A stretch of 64,000 nt of DNA from Erythrocercus mccallii. Lineage: Eukaryota > Chordata > Aves > Passeriformes > Dicruridae. The stretch lies in NCBI GenBank assembly GCA_013397435.1, contig VZRG01000007.1, positions 1,861,576-1,925,575 of the forward strand, read 5' to 3'. A program made the position numbers and the translations under genes. Under the pieces are notes generated by a model. The model had not been told where the DNA came from. It saw only the letters and a list, made by a program, of their open reading frames with translations, and ran no database searches. Positions 49,139 to 61,190 of the stretch are shown here, piece by piece. Every line of letters begins with the position of its first letter. The stretch's first letter is position 1.

Positions 49139-50531
49139 AGAGAAAATTTTTCGAAAAGCTCAGTATGGTTTCAAACATAACACTTCTTACTGTGTTACTT
49201 TGGCTTTAAATACTTTCATTGTACAGGGTTACCTAATGGCAGGGAATTTTATCATCCCTGTTTACAAGGAGGAAAACATGGGTGCTGGAGATGTAAAAGC
49301 TTGTATTCTCAGATTTTGCAGCAGAAGAAGAGCAGTAGAAACAGAAATATAAGCTAGGAAAATTCTACTGCAGAGTAACTCCCTGTAACTATGAAATAAA
49401 TTACTAAATCTGTGCTTCTCTACCAGCTCTTACACTACAGTTACAATTATTTGTATTCACAAGGATTTTAAAAAGAGATGGATAATATAACTATTTATCA
49501 GATGATCAAACACATGCTTTTAAACAGTGAAAATGAAGCTTGAAACTGTCAAAGTGCAGGGTACAAGGGTTGAAAAAGGAATAATTTCTCCTGTTCCTTT
49601 TTTTTCCTTTTTGAGTGCTAAAACCAATTTCCCTAAGGATATGTTTGTTCTTTTCTATACATTCAAGGTGTCAAACTGAAGGGATTTTGACACCCATTCA
49701 TTCTTAAAGGGAAACCACTTAGCCAGCAAGAGGATAAAAAAGAAAGGATTACTTCTCCAAAAGTATCATTTAAAATCTTGATTATACCCTAAAAATGAAG
49801 GAAATGCATTCCACTACTTTTCAAATGTAAGTAGCTCAAACAATGATAGAAAAATGAGGTGACTTAAGAACAATTTCAGAAAACAGAAAATGTAATTCTT
49901 TAAATTTTTTTGTATTGCAAAATATGCTCATTCTGTAAGAGGCTGACATAATAGCAGAGAAATGAACATGAATTAGCAATAATTTAGATAAATGCCAGGA
50001 GACTGAATACTGTGAGTACTTTGAAATCTTTTCAAAATGGTAAAATTTGTTAGAAAAGGGTTTGGGTGGAAGGCAAAGCTATCTCAGCACCCTGCTGAGA
50101 AAAATAATTTAATAAAAGTTAAAAAAATCCACTAATGATATACATTTAAAAACCATTATGCACACTTTGTTTTAATGAAACCATAACCTTCACCTACATT
50201 GGCATGTGCAAGCAAAATCCAAACGTGCAAAGTGTCCATTGGCATATTTGGAGCTATTGGCTCGCTACTGATTACATCAGAAAAAAACCAAAAACAAAAC
50301 AACTATCCCAGGAAAGTAAATTCTTTACAATAATAGATTAAAAGCATTGATAGGATAGAATCAGACAAGGAAATGGAGGAAAGAACTGTGCTGTATTTTA
50401 TGCCATAGCTCAGTCCTTCAGTACATTAACAATCCCCAAGAATTTGAGAAATTGAAATTTGTCTCCTGAGGAAATCTGCAGCTGCAATAGGATGGCAGAT
50501 CAACTGTCAGACAAAATATATTCTGAAGTAC

Positions 50532-50885
50532 ATGATGCTCTGTGTGGCTCAAAAAGAGGGCTTTTCAGCTTTCATCTCAACTGAAGATTCACAGGAACAG
50601 ATGGTTGGTACACGATCCAATTGTTGTGTGCAGGAGGTGCTGATAACACTGGAGAAGCCCGTGGGGCTATTGCTCTGCCCCTCAGCCTACAGTGTCACTC
50701 ATGCCCTCTCCGCCTGTCTAGCAGCCTGTTCAAGAATTGTGTTCAAGACAGAAGGGCTCCCCAGCAGGAGAAACCAAAGGAGGCCCATCTCAGACCACTG
50801 TAGCACAATTTGGAAAGTCTTGGGTAGTTTGGAAAGCTTTGTAAGGGGCAAGTTTGAAGAATGTTTATGGCAAGCTGCTAGCTGA
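50532..50885 (+). other. 117-codon open frame in GC-richer DNA, unassigned
   Basis: An ATG-started frame of 117 codons, richer in G and C than its surroundings, with nine cysteines and no recognised domain, signal peptide or family similarity. A second frame of 60 codons is open at 50621-50803, as is common in sequence with few A/T stops. No splice sites or promoter are evident. It could be part of a non-coding transcript, an old repeat or chance. I do not call it a gene. Confidence 0.15.
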
Positions 50886-52956
50886 GAGTGTCAGTGAACC
50901 CATTTCTGCTTCTTGAAACACTATAGAAACCACTGAGACATAAAAGGAACAGAATTTTTCTCACATCCTTGTCATATCTGTGCTGCTTTCTTCCTTTCCA
51001 AATGGAAGGTGGGGCTGGACACAACATGTTTAACACCCTGGCAACTGATTTAAAGTTTGGGGGTTTTTGGTCTTTTTGCTTTGTTTTCTTTTAATTGCCA
51101 GTTAGTCAAGAAAGCCCCAGAATCATGCAGAAATAAGTTATGATAATCAACAGTACATGCTCATTAGTAACATAAAACTCAGTAACGTTTCTGCAGTATC
51201 ATATCCTAGGATTAGTGCTAAAAAGTGGAGAGAAGCGGGGAAAATTACACTATGAGTACAAGTATAGGAGTTTGAGGATTGTTATCTTTTATTTTGCCAC
51301 AAGATACAACCATATTATGTTGTTTTCTCAGGCAGCCTAACAGCTTTTCTTTTTCCCTCCCAAAAAACACCATTTCTCCCCCCAAAACCCAATTATGTCA
51401 CTAAAAAGAACACTCTTCCCATTGAAAATGAACTCTCCTTTATATCAACCAATATTTAATGAAAATATTTGAACTCTGTTATACCATAGAAAAATTATGC
51501 TTTTACTTTCTATTTTTCAACACGTCAAAAACAAAAATCTTCTTTTTCAAGTAAATGATATGGGAATGAAGAAAATATTTGTCACGTTTTCTAGATTTTA
51601 AATGCATTTATAACTCACTTTGGTTGTTTCAGGTCAAGTTTTGGAGGTCTTTTTTTTTAAGTAAGTGTATTGTTCACTGTAGGAATGAGTCTACTGAATC
51701 TTGATAGTTGTAGAAGCAGTTGCTGCTCTTATGGCTGCATTAAGGCTGCATATGCAGGTGAAGACTACAACTCAAAACATTCCATATTTCACCATTACCA
51801 TACAACAGGATTTTGGAAGACAGTTTGAGACTCCCAAATTCCTGCAGCAGCTGGGAACCAAGAGCACCACAATCATTCCTGTCAACTAGCTTTATTCTTA
51901 GAGTTTGATGATCAATGGGTACTTAAGGATTATACTACAATGTCTAAATATCTATATAGATAAAAAAGAAATTCCCACGTCCTTTACTGCCACTTAAGAT
52001 TTTAAGTTCTATTCTGCCTAGTTAACACAAATAGTTTATTTCCTTCTAATCCACATATTATTTTACATATATGAAGATCTCTACCACACCCTCACTTAAC
52101 ACACCCAGTTCTTCAATTTTCTTTCCCCTTGGAGCTTATATATTCTAAACTTTGCCTCAGACCTGTTTCTAAGTAAGTGCATTAAAAAATGTCTGGGTTG
52201 GAAACAGCAGTGTGAAAGCCCAGAAAACCTCATGCAGAGTGCTGGCTCACACTGGAATTCTGATATTCTTGGAGGTAAACGGCTGAAAGACTTGATTGTC
52301 CCTCTGCTAGAAGCAGCATAAACTCTGCTTTTCCATAAAATTCTAAATTAAATTGCACCCCACATGCAGAAGGAGGCAGATTTTCTTTCCAGAGTATAGG
52401 GGGTGAAAAAGTTTAAAAGGTCCAAAAGGGAACAATCAGATTCTTCTCATTGGAAACACACAGAATAGTGAAAATCACCATGGGATTTTCAATACACTTG
52501 TGTGTCTTCTGAGGTACATGGATTTAAATGCTTTAGATATTTTTATTTATGAAATGAGAATTTGTATGGGTATCATAAAAAATTAATATCTACTGTATTA
52601 TTCAGATACTTAATTGGGACACAGAATGGTAAGATAAAAGATAATGGAAATATATTATCTGATTGTGTAAATTTTGTTTTGTGAAACATGCTGCTCTACA
52701 AGTGTGAATTGAAACTGGTAATGTAAATAAAAATGAAATAATTCATTTTCATAATTTAATAATCCCTTCTACACCTGCAGAAAATCTATTTTTGAGAGGC
52801 ACTGCAATTCTGTAATAGATTGGTTGCTTTAAATCAATAACTGACTAGAGAGTGTGCCTGTAAACACATAGGTTTGGCACAATTTGTGATGCAAGCAATT
52901 TACATACAGATTGTGAATCATAATAAATTTCTGGAAAATGAAGATGTCTTACTGAT

Positions 52957-53325
52957 TTGACCAAAATAAGTCTACCTGGGAGGCAGGTTCTCTGTCCTAG
53001 CCACATTGAGAGTCTTCATAAGGCCTTTGAAACGGGTACAGGTAAACACCAACTCAATTTCCAGTGGTTTATAAATGACATGTGGTATTTCCTGGCTATC
53101 TGCAGGACATGTGGCTTCCTCAGCACACTTCACCCACTCTCAGGCTGCCCACAGCGGTCACGGGTTTCTCCCGGGGTGGGAGTAATTCACACATGTCCTG
53201 CAGGTTTCTTGCCCTCCCACCCAAACTTCATAGACCTCCTGGAGCACACTGCGGCTTTCTCATTGCCCATGCCTTGGGTTTTCTGCTGGCAAAACCAGGT
53301 ACACCAAGAACTCCTGAAGTACTAA
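52957..53325 (+). other. 122-codon open frame in GC-richer DNA, unassigned
   Basis: The longest ATG-started frame in the window outside the gap. A second 98-codon frame overlaps it in another phase (53082-53378), so openness here reflects composition and not selection for one frame. The product is rich in Pro, Leu, His and aromatic residues, with no known domain. The segment also contains a perfect 14-bp inverted repeat. No function is proposed. Confidence 0.15.
53100..53203. repeat. Perfect 14-bp inverted repeat, 76-bp loop
   Basis: ctgcaggacatgtg (53100-53113) and its exact reverse complement cacatgtcctgcag (53190-53203) bracket 76 bp. The loop itself contains a smaller stem (ctccc/gggag around 53168-53182). 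It could form a transcript hairpin or mark the ends of a small decayed element. Confidence 0.8.
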
Positions 53326-54767
53326 CACAGATATTTTCTTTAAACTACTTCTCCTTTCCTGTCCTGTCTGAGAAGTAGTCAGAAGTGTGGAATTGCATTA
53401 CAATGGCAAGACAGAGTAACTTTAGTTTTCCAGCTGATGATTTAACCTCTAATAGCATGGTAGTGCTCAAATATTTGTTCATGATTATGAGGTTTACAAC
53501 AACAGTGGAAACACAGCTGCAAGAAATTAGTTTTCCTCTTTCTTCCCCTCTAATTTAATAAGGAGGAAATTTATTGATATTTCTTCTTACTCATTTCTTG
53601 ATACATGCACTAATCTATTGAAAAAGACCACACACATTTTTTAGCAAAATCTTCATTCCTAGCAAGTGTGTGTAGGTGGCTGTCACATGTCATGTTCCTA
53701 CCAGGTGACAGCTTCCCAGCAAATGGCTTATTTGCTTCAGCTTCCCCAGAGCAAATTCATTTATTTCAAATGTCCCAGAACAGGGAAATCCAGTCCCACA
53801 CAGACCTGCACAGAAAAGATATACATACCACACACTAGAGGACCACCAGCATGCACTGGGCAAGTGTTAAAAAGGACTTTTCCCCTTCAAAGCATTTAAC
53901 TGAGGGAGGTGGAATAGTTTTTTTCTCCCTTAATCATATCACTGAGAAAGGGTGGTGAGCTCAAAGGATTATTTCTGAAATCTGTTGCAGCTACAACAGC
54001 AAGCTGACATGACATCTTATAGCATATTTCACAGATGTACACCTAAATAACAATAGCAATCAGCAGAAAAATTCAGCAAAATGGACTGTTAAAATGTGAG
54101 TTTCAGGAAAGGAAATGGAAACTGTGCCTTTTGACACCAGCTAGATCTGATACAAGCAGGAGCCAAGGAGCCATGCATCCATAACCTGGAAAAAGCAAAT
54201 GCCTGCAAAACGCAACCTTTTTGCATATGTTATAAACAGAAGATGTGTTTATTTAATTCTGTGCTTGCAATTGCTTTGAGATCAATGTACCAGATCCAAA
54301 ATTAGAAAATAATTTTTACTTACATAATTATTTTTACCTATCCTGACTTTTTTGTCCCTCTACATCTCCAGTGTTCTGATGAAATTTATTCATGTCAGTC
54401 TGTGTATCTAATTCTGTAAACCTTTTCTCATCTGACAAGGCCCCTGAAATAAACTTGATCCAGTAAAGCACTTTAGTGCATGAAGTCAGTAGAGCCATTC
54501 GTTGCTTAAAGGTAGCCATGAAACCTAAGTGCATGTTACTGTGGGTGCCTGAGAAAGAAAGGACTATTCATGACAGAAAGTGCTTTTTTAAATCATCCCT
54601 ATGCAGAAAAGCTTAACAATGCTACATTTTCAGGCTGACTGTTCTATGGAGATTCAGGAATGACTTCAGCATCCATTTAAATTCACTTCTAGAAACCATA
54701 TCTGAGAAAGAGGCAGATGGCTTTGTCTGCAGTCCTGAGCATTTACAAAGAAAAGAAGAAGAAAAGA

Positions 54768-54855
54768 TCACAGAATATTCTGAGCTGGAAGGGACCCACA
54801 AGGATTATCAAAGCCCAGCTCCAAACCCCACACAAGACAGCCCCAAGAATAACAA
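54768..54855 (-). mobile_element. Short CR1 3' tip, minus strand
   Basis: The sequence atcacagaatattctgagct followed by ggaagggacccacaaggatt and 'ccccaagaataaca' matches the reverse complement of a CR1 subfamily 3' terminus. It is about 88 bp, strongly 5'-truncated. Its wording differs from the CR1 ends at 29.7 and 40.6 kb, indicating another subfamily. Confidence 0.8.
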
Positions 54856-56150
54856 ATATGAAACTTTAGAACTTTTATGGATATTCTCACAATGCTGAAG
54901 CATTAATTGTAGGCAGTAAGCTAAGCCAAAATAAATTCTCATGACTCACACATAACATCCATTACTACAGAATAACAAGAGTCTTTCAACTTCAGTTATA
55001 AAATGCATACAAAATACCTTGTAGAGTGGTGAATTAGGTCTCAAGAGCAGATTACTTCATACTGGCTGAAGTTTCTACTGCATTTGGACAAGGCTGATAC
55101 TAAACAAAAGCTACAATTACAAGTTATATTACAATAAACAGTGGGGAAGATTGCATCTTTCATAGCTTTCTTTCATCTAACATCATTCTTTTATTGCACA
55201 GATAAATCACATTTAAAATCCCCTAGCTCCAAGTATATACACTTTCCCTGCCTTTTTAAAAATAAATAAATAAGCAGAAATACCAGGTTTGTGCTAACAA
55301 GATAAAGCAAAATCTCTTGTCCAAATATGACACAGCAAAAATACACTGAACTGTTCTTAGAGCCTCCAAATATATAGTGAAGGGGTAACTCATTTGTACC
55401 TGCAAGTATCTGCTCTTTGGCAGAAGAGAATAAAAATGACTGCATGTTCCAATTTTATAAGTCATCCTCAAGGCTAAAATTATAGATGTTTTTAAAGCCT
55501 GAGAGGTAAGTCATTGCGGTCCCTTGCTATGTATTGATTTAAAAATAAATGGGATCGTTAACTTGTTAGCAAAGTATCATGAGGAGAAGCAGCCTCATGG
55601 AATTCTAGGAAATCAATTTCATGTAAAAACTAATTTCTTTTCTCACCTTTTTATGGAGAAGAGGATGTCAAGGTCTAGATCAAATGGTCTGAGGACATGA
55701 CGAGGAATTACAAACTCCAGAGTTCAAATTCAAGGCTGATACTGAGCCAGGGTATAATCATAAACCAGAATATGAATATGTTTATAAACAGGGAATACAA
55801 ATCTATTCTTTTGCTGCTGGTCTATGAGAGTAGCTGAACTATCCTAACCCAGTCTCTTCAAAGATGGTTGGACCTTTGCTGTGATTGTGCTTCAACAAGA
55901 ACAGGTAGGTACACAGAACATGCTAATGTAGTGCTTTGAATCACTGGAGCTTTTCTAAGCCTAGTTCCAAGCAGCAAAAAAATACGATCTAAATTGTATC
56001 TTCATTTTATGCTTGTTCTCTGAAAGTTTTTTTAACATATTAGTTTTATGACTTTTAGACCCACACCTTTCCTCAGAATCACAGATTTTGTTTGATCTAT
56101 TTTAAGGGCCTGAAAGATCTGGAAAACAAAGTTAAAAATATACAGTCTCT

Positions 56151-56289
56151 TTCTCTATTTTATTTTCTTTTTATATTTTTTTAAATTTATTTTATTATTT
56201 TTATTTCTATATAAATATATTTTTATATATGATATATTTTTATTCATTATTTTATTTATTTTATTATCTTTTATTTTCTATTTATATTA
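56151..56289. repeat. AT-only low-complexity block
   Basis: About 140 bp, nearly all T and A, with irregular ttta, ttat and tata units. It is probably a decayed (TTTA)n-type repeat. Confidence 0.8.
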
Positions 56290-56728
56290 GGATAAGATCA
56301 ATAATTTTAATTTAAGCGAGGCTTAAAAACTAGGACTCATCCTTAGGAATATTTAGTGAATTTGAGTAGCCTTTTATATGTATCTTATATTAGTTGAACC
56401 TTTACTTTTAGAGATACTAAAAAGTACTTGATTTCTATTGATTTTGCCAGTAGTAACTAACTGATCCTTTGTACTATACAATACCTAAGTAGTTCAGACA
56501 TTTGTAAAAGGAATCCTCAGGTATTTTTTAAATTGTCATTTAATACAGTATAACATGACTGTATTCATTCCACATATAAGCATCTCATACACCAAAAGAA
56601 AAATTAGTAAAAGTTAGCACATAGTCTAGCAAATTTGAGACCAAGTCCCAACAGCAAACTTAAAACCACTGGTGTGGGCAGTCCCTATCCATATTGAAAA
56701 TAGTATTTTTTAGCATTCTGAAAGCAAA

Positions 56729-56756
56729 ATTCCCAATAAATAAATAAATTCCCAAT
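56729..56756. repeat. (AAAT)n flanked by 9-bp direct repeats
   Basis: attcccaat at 56729-56737 and again at 56748-56756 brackets a short aaat run. This fits replication slippage. Confidence 0.7.
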
Positions 56757-58735
56757 GTTTTAGTTATTAGATGAAATGTTTATGTTATAAAGAATTTTTT
56801 CTAAGATCACTCAATCCTTCTTTGCCTTCACCAATATGCAAATTGCTTCTTCCACAAGGTAAATGAAATAGCTTTGGGCTTGAAAATGCCTAAGGCTTAC
56901 CATGATTGCTGATAGAAAAAAACAGCAGCACTATCAATAGTATGTTTTCAGCACGAAACATAGATCAGTCACCCTCTGATTTTAATTTCTCAGCTTGAAG
57001 ATTTCATTCAGACAGACACTTCTCTTAGGTAAGTTCCTGTGATCAAATGCCAGATAGCTTTACACAGCAGTGTATCAATTATTTCCCAATGAGTGATTTC
57101 TGTTGAGATGTATACTAATAGTGCTAACCATCCTCAAGACAGGTACACAGATTTAACATATTCACATTGTCTAGGACAGGGTGAGAGATGCAGAAAGAAA
57201 GTACAACCCTTAAGCTGTCTCAGCGCTGGTGCCATCCTCTAGGTAAGACAGAACCACCACAAGTCTGCTGTAGGCAACTGCCTTGATGGTGCTTCCCCCA
57301 ATTTCCTCTGATTACGGGAAACAGCCAAAGATATTGCAACCCACACCTCAAACCCAACAGAGGTTACCACAGCTAGTTTGTCCTTCCAATCATAAAATAA
57401 TCTTTTAATTTATTCTAGTGCTACACTGTCCTGCCCATTTCCAATTTTCCTACTGTTTCCACCAAGCCCTCATATGATGTAAGGCTATTACTTTTATATA
57501 TCATACTACTAGACTCCACACTTACAGAACAAAATGTAAAATATCTTCCATAATTTTAAAATATGAAATGTAAATTAACACTTCATAGAAGTCTCCTGCA
57601 TTAACACTACCATCAGGTCCAAGTCTTCCATATCTGAAAAACTCTAATTGGTGTCTCTTTTTCCTTTTTGCCCTATTTATGAGTAGCTGATTATGTTATT
57701 TTCATGCTTCTTGTTAATTGCTTCAAAGCTTCTTAGAAATTCAAAGCCCAGGAGGAAATTCTGTTTCCTCAACTGTAGACACTAGGATGAAGATATTTGC
57801 TCCACATCTAGCAGTCTGTACTCATGAGCAATGTCTAACTTCTCACCAGAACAGGGTCTGATAAATAAGGGGATTTTTTATTCAACATTGTTGCGCGTTT
57901 CTGCTTTGGGGTTTTTCCTTAGAAAATGTGTGCTCTGTTTTATTTATTTAAATGTTTTTAAACATTATTGTCCTAGATGCTGATAGGTATCTTCCACTGA
58001 ATTACCTGAATCTGTTATATTTAAAGCTTGTACTGTTTTCTCACTTCACAATGTAACTGAGAATCTAGATTGAGAGCATCATGAGGCTTTTTTCCCCCAA
58101 GTGCTTGTTTCTTCAGTATTTCTTAGGTTCTTTTTTTCTTAGAGTAAGGGGACTTTTGTTAGGAAATAGGCAAAAATTTGGGAATGCAACATATTTTGAT
58201 CATAAAATAAATGACCTATTATAAACATTAACTTGCCATGACCTTTGGAAGGTTTGTATGCATTTTGAAAATGCTCCCAAACAATTTTACAAGCATCATT
58301 TTCTCCTTTCATTTATAAAATGCTGCTTTTTGGAGTTAAATATTTTAATTATTTTTAATAATTCATTGCAGGGTCTATATGAGATTTTAAGTTAGGCAAT
58401 GACAACTAGATATTCCATCTGGAACATCATGAATGTATTTTAGCAAAATAAGGTAGAATTGCCTGCATAAAAATGCTTGCAGCATGTTTTATTAATATTC
58501 AAAACTGTTTTTCATATATAAGGAAAACTGATTCTTAGCTTACATGTTTAGCTTCAAAAGCTTTTCTCATAAAACATGTAAGTTGTAACTATCATGACAA
58601 AAAAATTTATTTTGAAAAAACATTTTAAGACTTTAAAAGGCTAAAAGCAATATTTCCTATTCACTCAGACAAGTCATGCCTGGGCAAAATCCTCTTGTCC
58701 TGATAATAGCCCTGTGATCTCAGAACCTGCAACGT

Positions 58736-58755
58736 GTTAGATAGTTAGATAGTTA
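58736..58755. repeat. Short (GTTAGATA) tandem repeat
   Basis: gttagata is followed by gttagata and gttaat: two and a half copies of an 8-bp unit. Confidence 0.75.
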
Positions 58756-59132
58756 ATCATGAGCATAAATCAGCTTTGTTTAAAAAAGCAGTAAGTTAGG
58801 CTCACTAGAAAGACAGCAAGGCAGAGGCCAAACATTGACCTGAACAGGGAGTTTGACATGACCTTACAAAATGCTGACAATAAAACATGAGAACATACTC
58901 CAGAAATGTGCAGGAATTTTGTCACTGGACTGTATAGCGATAATATTCCCTCAACATATTGCACTCAGCTATTTCCAAAAATAGTAACTAGATGAAATGA
59001 TCATAGGGAAAAGCTCTTGAACAATAAGAGAATTAGAGTTTTGTTTTATTTTATTTTTTTCCTGTGATTTTATTTTCAGCTGACCTTCCACCTTGCCTCA
59101 GCTTCCAGTTTCTCCAAGATATATAGATTCAT

Positions 59133-59213
59133 TAGTGCAGAAGCAGATAATGCACTCTTAAATAGCAGCTTCAGAACTTAAGAGTCTGCATTATCTTCTT
59201 AAGTTCCTCACTA
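59133..59213. other. Strong hairpin, pre-miRNA-like in size
   Basis: The left arm 59145-59161 (agataatgcactcttaa) pairs over all 17 bases with 59178-59196 (ttaagagtctgcattatct), leaving only a 2-nt bulge (59186-59187). After one C-T mismatch three more pairs follow (59141-59143 with 59198-59200). The terminal loop is 16 nt (59162-59177). A further 5-bp stem (tagtg 59133-59137 with cacta 59209-59213) closes outside an internal loop. Size and shape resemble a microRNA precursor, but a decayed palindromic element would look the same. The transcribed strand is unknown. No known microRNA was recognised. Confidence 0.5.
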
Positions 59214-61007
59214 TACATAGACTGATCATGAATGGAAAATTTGCCCCACACTCAAGAAGCCTCTCGGAGAATGGCTGCAGGAAGCCCACATGGTGAAATT
59301 CTGTAAAATATCTATTAATAACATAGCAACATAGATTTCCAGTCTTTAACTGTGGGAATAGTTGATGGCCTTCGGAATGAGCTTGTGGCTCTGGGCTGGT
59401 CTGCAGAAAGGCTCCTGTAGATCACCTATTCATCTGCTCAGGAGAGGTTTGCATTTCTTGTGCATATTCTGAAGCAGTTTGCAAGCCTTTAAGGATAAAT
59501 GTCCCACAGTCTGAGAATTTTTATTTCTCAGCTGGGAAGATCCATATTATCTTTGACTAACTTGATCCTCAGCATGTTATGCAAGCTTGCCAGGAACTGA
59601 AATCCATCCTTTACTGGGCTTTTACTAGTCCATAAGTAAAAAACAATTGTGATGATCTGTATTTTTTGAAAGCAGAATACAGAAATTCCTTTGGAATACA
59701 GCAGGAGAGACTGAAAGAGGTAACAGAACAAAGGAAAACTTTCACCTTTGGGCTGCTCTTGAGGAAGCAGAGAAACATTAGATGAAGTAAAATAAAAGAA
59801 GAGAAAGATCAGACCCTTTTCTTTCAGGAGGAGTACATATATTAGAGGACATAGACTAGCAAAGAAGTCTTCTGCAGCCTCAGACAATCTGATTTACTGC
59901 CTACAGAAAATCAAATATAATCAGCTACTTTGGTTTTGAAGAAGAGTACTTAGCCAGTCCTCTGTGCTTGTAAGAATATGGTTAGAAAGCCAATAATTAT
60001 CAAAATTAAGAATCTGCTTAAAGCTCAGGTGGTCTATGGGAAAAAATTGTCCTGTTGTGAGCTAGCTGATGTCTATGGAAGCTGTGAGAGGAAACACTAC
60101 CATTAGGTGTTGTGACATTTAAGACAAACTTATTGTTTTCTTAAAAGTTTGATGTATCTTGGTTCTTTCTGAATCTGGAAATTTGCTTGAGGAAGAACAA
60201 AAGTGACAAAAGTAGTCACAAGCATCTCATCTATACTTACCTTAGCTCAGTGAGGGAAGAATGTAATCAGCAAGACAGTATAAAAGAACACCTTAAAATC
60301 TTGCAGTCAAACCTTTAAAAAAAATTTGTCATTTTAAACTCTCATACAATTCAGTCTTATACTCAAAATACTCAAAATAGCTTTGTACTAATGTAAAAGA
60401 ATCATGAAGATTAATCATCAAGATTATTACACAGCCAAGGATAATCCCAATTATTCCATGTACAAGGAACAAAATGGTGATTTTCCTTATGCTGTCCTTG
60501 CTATATCTGTAGCCAAGTAATTGGTCAAAAGGGAAAGAAGATTTTATAAGCAAGAATTAATTTAATGCTCTGAACATGTATGTCCACTACACCCAACAGG
60601 TGACCTCCTAGCTTTAGTGACAATATTGGCATTGGTTTCCTGCCCAGTAGCCTGAAACCAGCTCCCTGAAATGTCTCCCACTTGCAGTACTTCTCCAATT
60701 CCCTATGACATGTTTTCAAGAGTTTTCATGAACTTAAACTGGTAATTGAAAACAAATTGTAAAATGTATAGTAGCTTCCTTGTTAATATGATGCAACATA
60801 ACATTTATAGGATAACCTACAACAGAAATGTGTTTACCTCCTAATTTTGTCTAATTCTTCCTAAAGAAGTTCTCTATTTCTGAAGTTGTACCAAAATTTC
60901 AATATTATTCATTACAGCAATACCTTTCAATTCTGAAACAAACATAGTATTGGCATGCTTTTTCTTGGAATGTTCTTCCAGCAGCTAATAATTAACATAT
61001 TTACATG

Positions 61008-61190
61008 TACAAAAACCCAAACCAAACAAAAACAAAAAAATCCAAACAAATTTAAAAGAAAAACCCAAACAAAAATCCCAAAAATCAATCCAACAAAACC
61101 CCCGTGACCCAACCAAAGGAAACCCAAATAAACCCAAAGAACAAAGTAAGAAATCCCAAAAACAACCAAAACACAACAAACAAACCCAGA
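61008..61190. repeat. C/A-rich, G-poor strand-asymmetric tract
   Basis: Over about 180 bp the plus strand is almost only A and C, made of aaac, aaaccc and ccaaa units, with very few G or T. On the minus strand it is T/G-rich. Two overlapping 'membrane-like' frames on the minus strand (60927-61200) are by-products of this composition. Confidence 0.85.

Larger units (their letters stand above)
40781..54767. other. AT-rich, no gene or element recognised
   Basis: About 14 kb without a defensible gene. The longest ATG-started frames are 117 codons (48999-49352 and 50532-50885) and 122 codons (52957-53325). None shows a domain I recognise. The last two lie in locally GC-richer DNA and are described separately. 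Simple repeats are listed below. Confidence 0.5.
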
